From positions 1 to 8,958 of the forward strand of contig JAFAGL010000252.1 of NCBI GenBank assembly GCA_023422735.1: a stretch of 8,958 nucleotides of DNA, written 5' to 3'. A program made the translations under genes and the position numbers. Each line of letters opens with the position of its first letter. Position 1 is the first letter of the stretch. The stretch is from Pseudomonadota bacterium. Its GTDB lineage: Bacteria > Pseudomonadota > Alphaproteobacteria > Rhizobiales > Rhizobiaceae. The notes below the pieces were generated by a model that was given only the letters and a program-made list of their open reading frames with translations, was not told the origin of the DNA and did no database searches. Positions 5,805 through 8,958 of the stretch are shown one piece after another.

Positions 5805-6531
5805 CCATGAATGTCTTCTCCACGTTTTCCAGAACGATTGCCGTTAGCGTCCCGCTTTTGACAGCGCCGGTATCGATATTCACGCGGTTCGCCCGGTAAT
5901 CCGGTTGCTCGACCGGCGTGTGTCCATGGATGACGACCTTTTCGTAAAGGCCCGTCCAGTCCAGAAATTCCCGCCGGATCCAGATCAGGTCTTCGCGATC
6001 TTGAATGGCCAGGGGAACACCCGGTCGCACACCCGCATGGCAGAAGAAATAATCCCCGAAGCTAAGGCTGCGCGGAAGCGCGCGCAGATAATCAAAATGG
6101 GATTGCGGTACCGCCGCAGCCATCGCATCGCGTGTTTGCTTGCGTGTTTCGGCAGTCGTGAAATCGGCTGAAACCCCGTAAGATCGGGTGGTTGTCTCGC
6201 CGCCATGGGTCGTGAACAGATTGATGTCCGGCTTGTTCTGAAAAGCCATCCAGGCTTCGTCATGATTGCCCAGAACCGCCAGCACACGCGGGTCGGCGCT
6301 GCGTGAAACGAGGATTTCCATCACTCGCTTTGTATCCGGGCCCCGGTCGCAAAAGTCGCCCAGATGAATGATGCGCCAGTCTTTCGGCGGGTTTTTGGCC
6401 ATATCCTGCTCGATGCGCGAATGAAGCTCGGCAAGCAGATCCGCGCATCCATGGACGTCGCCGATCGCGTAGATGCGCAGTCCATCCGGCGTTTTCGCGA
6501 TTTCGATATCCATGCGGCGCGCAGGGTTCAT
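5791..6531 (-). CDS. PPP-family metallophosphatase (serine/threonine phosphatase-like)
   Basis: A 246-aa cytoplasmic calcineurin-like phosphoesterase with the full set of dinuclear metal motifs: GDVHGC (24-29), GDFCDRGPD (58-66), GNHDE (88-92), FCHAGVRPG (163-171) and VIHGHTP (200-206), then NIDTGA (218-223). The GDxHG / GDxxDRG / GNHD / HAG / HGHT order is that of bacterial PPP phosphatases such as PrpA/PrpB and lambda phosphatase. The substrate (phosphoprotein, dinucleotide or small metabolite) cannot be read from sequence. ApaH-type dinucleotide hydrolase activity is a possible alternative. The start ATG (6531-6529) overlaps the lldD stop TGA by 4 nt (ATGA) and has no clear ribosome binding site of its own, which suggests translational coupling; an in-frame ATG at 6513 is the alternative. 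It is the last gene of the GntR-lldD operon. Confidence 0.9.
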   Translation of the reverse strand: MNPARRMDIEIAKTPDGLRIYAIGDVHGCADLLAELHSRIEQDMAKNPPKDWRIIHLGDFCDRGPDTKRVMEILVSRSADPRVLAVLGNHDEAWMAFQNKPDINLFTTHGGETTTRSYGVSADFTTAETRKQTRDAMAAAVPQSHFDYLRALPRSLSFGDYFFCHAGVRPGVPLAIQDREDLIWIRREFLDWTGLYEKVVIHGHTPVEQPDYRANRVNIDTGAVKSGTLTAIVLENVEKTFMAVKR

Positions 6532-7706
6532 CGGCTTGGCCGCTCTGGTTCGGTTTCAACCACCGGCAGGCGATGGTGAAGAAGTGCCGGTCCCGCTTCG
6601 CGAATGTCGCGCTTGCCGCACAAAGCCATTGTGATGTCGAGCTCCTTGCGGATGATGTCGAGCGCCATTGTGACTCCGCGTTTTCCGTAAGCGCCTAGCC
6701 CGTAAAGAAACGGGCGGCCGATATAGGTGCCCTTAGCTCCAAGACACAAAGCCTTCATGACATCCTGCCCGGAGCGGATGCCACCATCGACATGAACTTC
6801 GATGCGGTTCCCTACGGCCTTGACGATCTCGGGCAAAACAGAAATCGAGGAGGGCGCGCCGTCGAGCTGCCGTCCGCCATGGTTGGACACGATGATTGCA
6901 TCCGCACCCGTGTCGGCTGCCATGCGGGCATCGTCGGCATCCAGAATGCCTTTCAGGATAAGCTTGCCGCCCCACTGCTCTTTGATCCAGGCGACATCTT
7001 CCCATGACAAGCGCGGATCGAACTGCTCGGCTGTCCAGACCGCGAGGGAGGAAAGATCGGACGTGCCTTGCGCGTGACCGACAATGTTACCGAAACTGCG
7101 GCGTTTGGTGTGCAGCATCTGCCAGGCCCAAAGCGGGCGGGTGCCGACCTGCCAGATATGTTTGGGGGTGAATTTCGGCGGTGTCGACAGGCCGTTGCGG
7201 ATATCCTTGTGGCGTTGTCCGAGGATCTGCAGATCAAGCGTCAGTACCAGTGCCGAACAGCCGGCATTGCGGGCGCGCTCGATCAGTTTCGTCACGAACT
7301 CCCGGTCTTTCATGACGTAAAGCTGAAACCAGAAGGGCTTCGTTGTATGCGCTGCAATGTCTTCGATGGAACACACGCTCATGGTCGAAAGGGTGAAAGG
7401 CACGCCAGCGGCTTCCGCTGCCTGCGCGGCGAGGATTTCGCCATCGGCGTGTTGCATCCCGGTCAGGCCTGTGGGGGCAAGGGCCACCGGCATGGAAACC
7501 TTTTCGCCGATCATCGTGCTTTCCAGCGAGCGGTTGGTCATGTCGACCAGCACGCGCTGGCGCAGCTTGATTGCCGCGAAATCCGCTTCATTCGCCTTGT
7601 AGGTGCCTTCGGTCCATGCGCCGGAATCGGCATAATCGAAAAACATCTTGGGAACACGCCGGCGGGCGACCTTTTTCAGCTCGGCAATTGTCAGCGGTGT
7701 GGCCAT
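6528..7706 (-). CDS. lldD: FMN-dependent L-lactate dehydrogenase / alpha-hydroxyacid oxidising enzyme
   Basis: A 392-aa member of the FMN-dependent alpha-hydroxyacid dehydrogenase family, which oxidises L-lactate (or a related 2-hydroxyacid) to pyruvate and usually passes electrons to the membrane quinone pool. Visible features: FDYADSGA (23-30) with Tyr25, APTGL (77-81), LSTMS (106-110), FWFQLYVMKDRE (125-136), LTLDLQILGQRHKDIRNG (155-172), catalytic-base His276 in SNHGGRQLDG (274-283), Lys252 in LKGIL, VDGGIRSG (306-313) and YIGRPFLYGLGAYG (328-341). The start is ATG 7706-7704, sharing one base with the gntR stop (TGATG), with GGAG about 10 nt upstream; a GTG one codon earlier is less likely. 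Glycolate or mandelate-type substrates cannot be excluded, but the adjacent FadR-type regulator fits lactate use. Confidence 0.9.
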   Translation of the reverse strand: MATPLTIAELKKVARRRVPKMFFDYADSGAWTEGTYKANEADFAAIKLRQRVLVDMTNRSLESTMIGEKVSMPVALAPTGLTGMQHADGEILAAQAAEAAGVPFTLSTMSVCSIEDIAAHTTKPFWFQLYVMKDREFVTKLIERARNAGCSALVLTLDLQILGQRHKDIRNGLSTPPKFTPKHIWQVGTRPLWAWQMLHTKRRSFGNIVGHAQGTSDLSSLAVWTAEQFDPRLSWEDVAWIKEQWGGKLILKGILDADDARMAADTGADAIIVSNHGGRQLDGAPSSISVLPEIVKAVGNRIEVHVDGGIRSGQDVMKALCLGAKGTYIGRPFLYGLGAYGKRGVTMALDIIRKELDITMALCGKRDIREAGPALLHHRLPVVETEPERPSR

Positions 7707-8518
7707 CACGCGTCGTCTCCGTTTTGTCGGCTTGAGCCTGCTTGTTCAGGAACTATTCCGCGCTGCATCAGCCTCAAACGGGACACGCGCGCGCGGCTTT
7801 CATGATCGGCGAGTTTTGTGGCTGCCTTGGCCACGAAATCGATATGGGAAATCGCGGCCTGCCGGGCGGCGGGCGGGTCACCACGCATCACGGCGTCGTA
7901 GATCGCAGTGTGCTGGTCGAACAGGGCTTGGCGCGCATCCGCTTTTTGGTAAATGAGTTCGCGCAAGGAAAAAACACCGGCGGCGAGAAGGCGATAACAG
8001 GCGCGCAGCGTGTGGATCAGGAAAAGGTTATGCGTGCATTCGCAGATGCCGGTGTGAAACTCGACATCGCAGGCGGCTTCCACATCGAAGGCCCCGCTGA
8101 GATGCGCGTCTTCCATCCGTTTCATGATGGCCGTCAACATCGCGCGATCTTCATCCGTCGCGCGCTCGGCCGCAAAGGCGGCGGCAACCGCTTCAAGCTC
8201 GCGGCGATAATCCAGATAATCGGCCAGCGCTTTCGGATTGCTTGAAATCAGGCTGATCATCGGTTGCCGGAAGACCTCGCCGATCACATCCGCCACATGC
8301 GTCCCGCTGCGCCCGGTCGTCAAAAATCCGCGCGTTTCCAGCGCCTTCAACGCATCGCGCAGGATCGGGCGTGAAACATTGAGCTGCTGAGCGAGATCGC
8401 GTTCGGAAGGTAACCGGCTGCCCGCATCGAGAATGCCCTCCAGGATCAGGGTTTCGATCTGGCCGGTTACTTCTTCGGCGGTGCTTAGATGATCGACAGG
8501 AAAGAAAATCGACGCCAT
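7706..8518 (-). CDS. GntR-family regulator, FadR subfamily (LldR/PdhR-like)
   Basis: A 270-aa DNA-binding regulator. The N-terminal winged helix-turn-helix spans about 12-78, with GSRLPSERDLAQQLNVSR (33-50), LRDALKALETRGFL (53-66) and the wing GRSGTHV (69-75). The C-terminal all-helical FCD effector domain spans about 95-235. Its expected metal/ligand residues are present: Asp151 and His155 in CDVEFHTG, His203 in DQHTAIYDAV and His225 in AAISHID. Family members respond to carboxylates such as lactate or pyruvate. Its stop overlaps the lldD start by one base, so it very probably controls this operon and itself, through the dyad at 8547-8569. There is no clear ribosome binding site before ATG 8518; the inferred transcript starts only about 2 nt upstream. 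The name lldR would be functional inference only. Confidence 0.92.
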   Translation of the reverse strand: MASIFFPVDHLSTAEEVTGQIETLILEGILDAGSRLPSERDLAQQLNVSRPILRDALKALETRGFLTTGRSGTHVADVIGEVFRQPMISLISSNPKALADYLDYRRELEAVAAAFAAERATDEDRAMLTAIMKRMEDAHLSGAFDVEAACDVEFHTGICECTHNLFLIHTLRACYRLLAAGVFSLRELIYQKADARQALFDQHTAIYDAVMRGDPPAARQAAISHIDFVAKAATKLADHESRARVSRLRLMQRGIVPEQAGSSRQNGDDA

Positions 8519-8526
8519 GAGCAGGG

Positions 8527-8555
8527 CATTTACGCCTCGCGGAAGCCTTGGTCAA
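8527..8555 (-). promoter_or_regulatory. Inferred promoter of the gntR-lldD-phosphatase operon
   Basis: On the minus strand TTGACC (8555-8550) matches five of six -35 bases. After exactly 17 nt it is followed by TAAATG (8532-8527), a weak -10. The predicted start point is near 8520, almost at the gntR ATG, which would make the mRNA leaderless or nearly so. The -35 box lies inside one arm of the operator dyad, which suggests repression by blocking RNA polymerase. Confidence 0.45.
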
Positions 8556-8569
8556 TTTTTTTGACCAAG
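8547..8569. promoter_or_regulatory. FadR/GntR-type operator dyad
   Basis: CTTGGTCAA (8547-8555) and TTGACCAAG (8561-8569) form a perfect 9-bp inverted repeat around TTTTT, 29 bp before the gntR start. The TTGGT...ACCAA half-sites are characteristic of FadR-subfamily regulators such as PdhR and LldR. Position and sequence make autoregulation by the adjacent GntR protein the simplest reading. Confidence 0.75.
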
Positions 8570-8594
8570 CGCTGGCGTTTGTTGTTTCCGCCGC

Positions 8595-8635
8595 AAAAAG
8601 AAAGGGGCAACGCGTTGTCGCCGCGTCGCCCCTTT
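8595..8635 (-). terminator. Intrinsic terminator of the L,D-transpeptidase gene
   Basis: AAAGGGGCAACGCG (8601-8614) and CGCGTCGCCCCTTT (8622-8635) form a 14-bp stem with one mismatch and a 7-nt loop. Reading the minus strand, the stem is followed by C and TTTTT (8599-8595), so it terminates transcription coming from the L,D-transpeptidase gene before it reaches the gntR operon. About 108 bp separate the gene's stop codon from the stem. I see no gene in that gap. Confidence 0.85.
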
Positions 8636-8743
8636 GTTCGCGCTGAAGGCCACTCCCCGCGCAGCAGGACCGGACTGGAGGGTACGGCCCTGAATTTCTT
8701 CACGTCCCTTCCGCTGTTCAAACGGCAATGACGCAGTCAATTC

Positions 8744-8958
8744 TTATAACACCACAACCGTGGTCCCGACTGTCACCTGTTCGTAAAGCTCGATCACATC
8801 CTCGTTGCGCATGCGGAAGCAGCCGGACGAAACATTGGTACCGATGGTCCATGGCTGGTTGGTTCCGTGAATGCGGTAAAGTGTGTCACCAAGATAAAGC
8901 GCCCGCGCACCCAGCGGATTGTTTTCACCGCCTTCCATGCGCACAGGCAGGATACGGC
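8744..8958 (-). CDS. L,D-transpeptidase, YkuD domain (3' part, truncated by window edge)
   Basis: This is the C-terminal 70 or so residues of an ErfK/YbiS/YcfS/YnhG-type L,D-transpeptidase. Such enzymes act in the periplasm, where they form 3-3 cross-links in peptidoglycan or attach proteins to it. The visible part has NPLGARALYLGDTLYRIHGT (key residues NPLG, LYRIHGT), NQPWTIG and the active-site block VSSGCFRMRNEDV with the catalytic Cys. The frame continues to base 8958 without an obligatory start, so the signal peptide and the rest of the domain lie outside. The GTG at 8944 is internal. The protein ends at TAA 8746-8744 just after VTVGTTVVVL. Identification is firm; the acceptor cannot be told. 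Confidence 0.93.
   Translation of the reverse strand, partial: RILPVRMEGGENNPLGARALYLGDTLYRIHGTNQPWTIGTNVSSGCFRMRNEDVIELYEQVTVGTTVVVL

Noticed and set aside
7068..7805. 245-codon plus-strand open frame antisense to lldD
   Set aside because: Antisense shadow with no recognisable domain; lldD motifs occupy the opposite strand throughout.
8547..8569. The TTGGTCAA dyad as a terminator
   Set aside because: The T-run is in the loop, not after the stem, and the position just upstream of a GntR gene fits an operator.
8530..8740. Two minus-strand frames of 62-63 codons between the L,D-transpeptidase and gntR genes
   Set aside because: They run through the intrinsic terminator and the operator, have basic low-quality translations and no ribosome binding site.
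8811..8880. SSGC in place of the textbook SHGC in the L,D-transpeptidase active site
   Set aside because: SSGC is common in the ErfK/YbiS-type branch of the family, so it does not indicate an inactive enzyme.
1..8958. CRISPR array, tRNA or rRNA genes, insertion sequences, prophage or defence genes
   Set aside because: No regularly spaced repeats, cloverleaf-like sequences, transposase or integrase motifs, or terminal inverted repeats with target duplications were seen.

Overview
The window looks like an ordinary chromosomal segment of an alphaproteobacterium, most likely Hyphomicrobiales (Rhizobiales) and possibly near Brucella/Ochrobactrum. The grounds are the moderately high GC content, a small DUF1127 gene divergent from a LysR regulator, a plant/alphaproteobacterial-type glutamate-cysteine ligase next to rsmE, and an ErfK/YbiS-like L,D-transpeptidase. 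The genus is inferred from gene content and protein style, not from a search. I see no rRNA, tRNA, CRISPR array, transposase, phage gene or attachment site.

Layout. (1) Positions 1-1656, minus strand: a LysR-family regulator followed after 6 bp by the 5' part of xseA, which runs off the left edge. (2) 1657-1803: divergent intergenic region, then a plus-strand DUF1127 gene (1804-2061) ending in a strong intrinsic terminator. (3) 2117-5266, minus strand: rsmE, then a glutamate-cysteine ligase gene, then a DUF937-type gene, probably one transcription unit converging on the DUF1127 gene. (4) 5267-5790: mostly gene-free. It holds a dense run of inverted repeats and a possible 45-codon secreted or membrane peptide gene on the plus strand. 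(5) 5791-8518, minus strand: a tight three-gene operon of a FadR-type GntR regulator, an FMN-dependent L-lactate dehydrogenase (lldD-like) and a PPP-type metallophosphatase, with gene junctions overlapping by 1 and 4 nt. A near-ideal FadR-family operator overlaps the inferred -35 box upstream. (6) 8570-8958: an intrinsic terminator and the 3' end of an L,D-transpeptidase gene, both minus strand.

How the genes work together. The GntR-lldD-phosphatase unit reads as a self-regulated 2-hydroxyacid (lactate) utilisation operon carrying an unexpected phosphatase. The rsmE-GCL unit joins 16S rRNA modification to the first step of glutathione synthesis. The LysR/DUF1127 pair resembles the VtlR/LsrB logic of related bacteria, where a LysR regulator activates small DUF1127 proteins. 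No clearly new multi-gene system is evident. The items most worth checking are regulatory: a Shine-Dalgarno-masking hairpin before the DUF937 gene, mutually exclusive hairpins after the DUF1127 gene, a possibly leaderless gntR transcript under an operator, and the inverted-repeat cluster before the small peptide gene.
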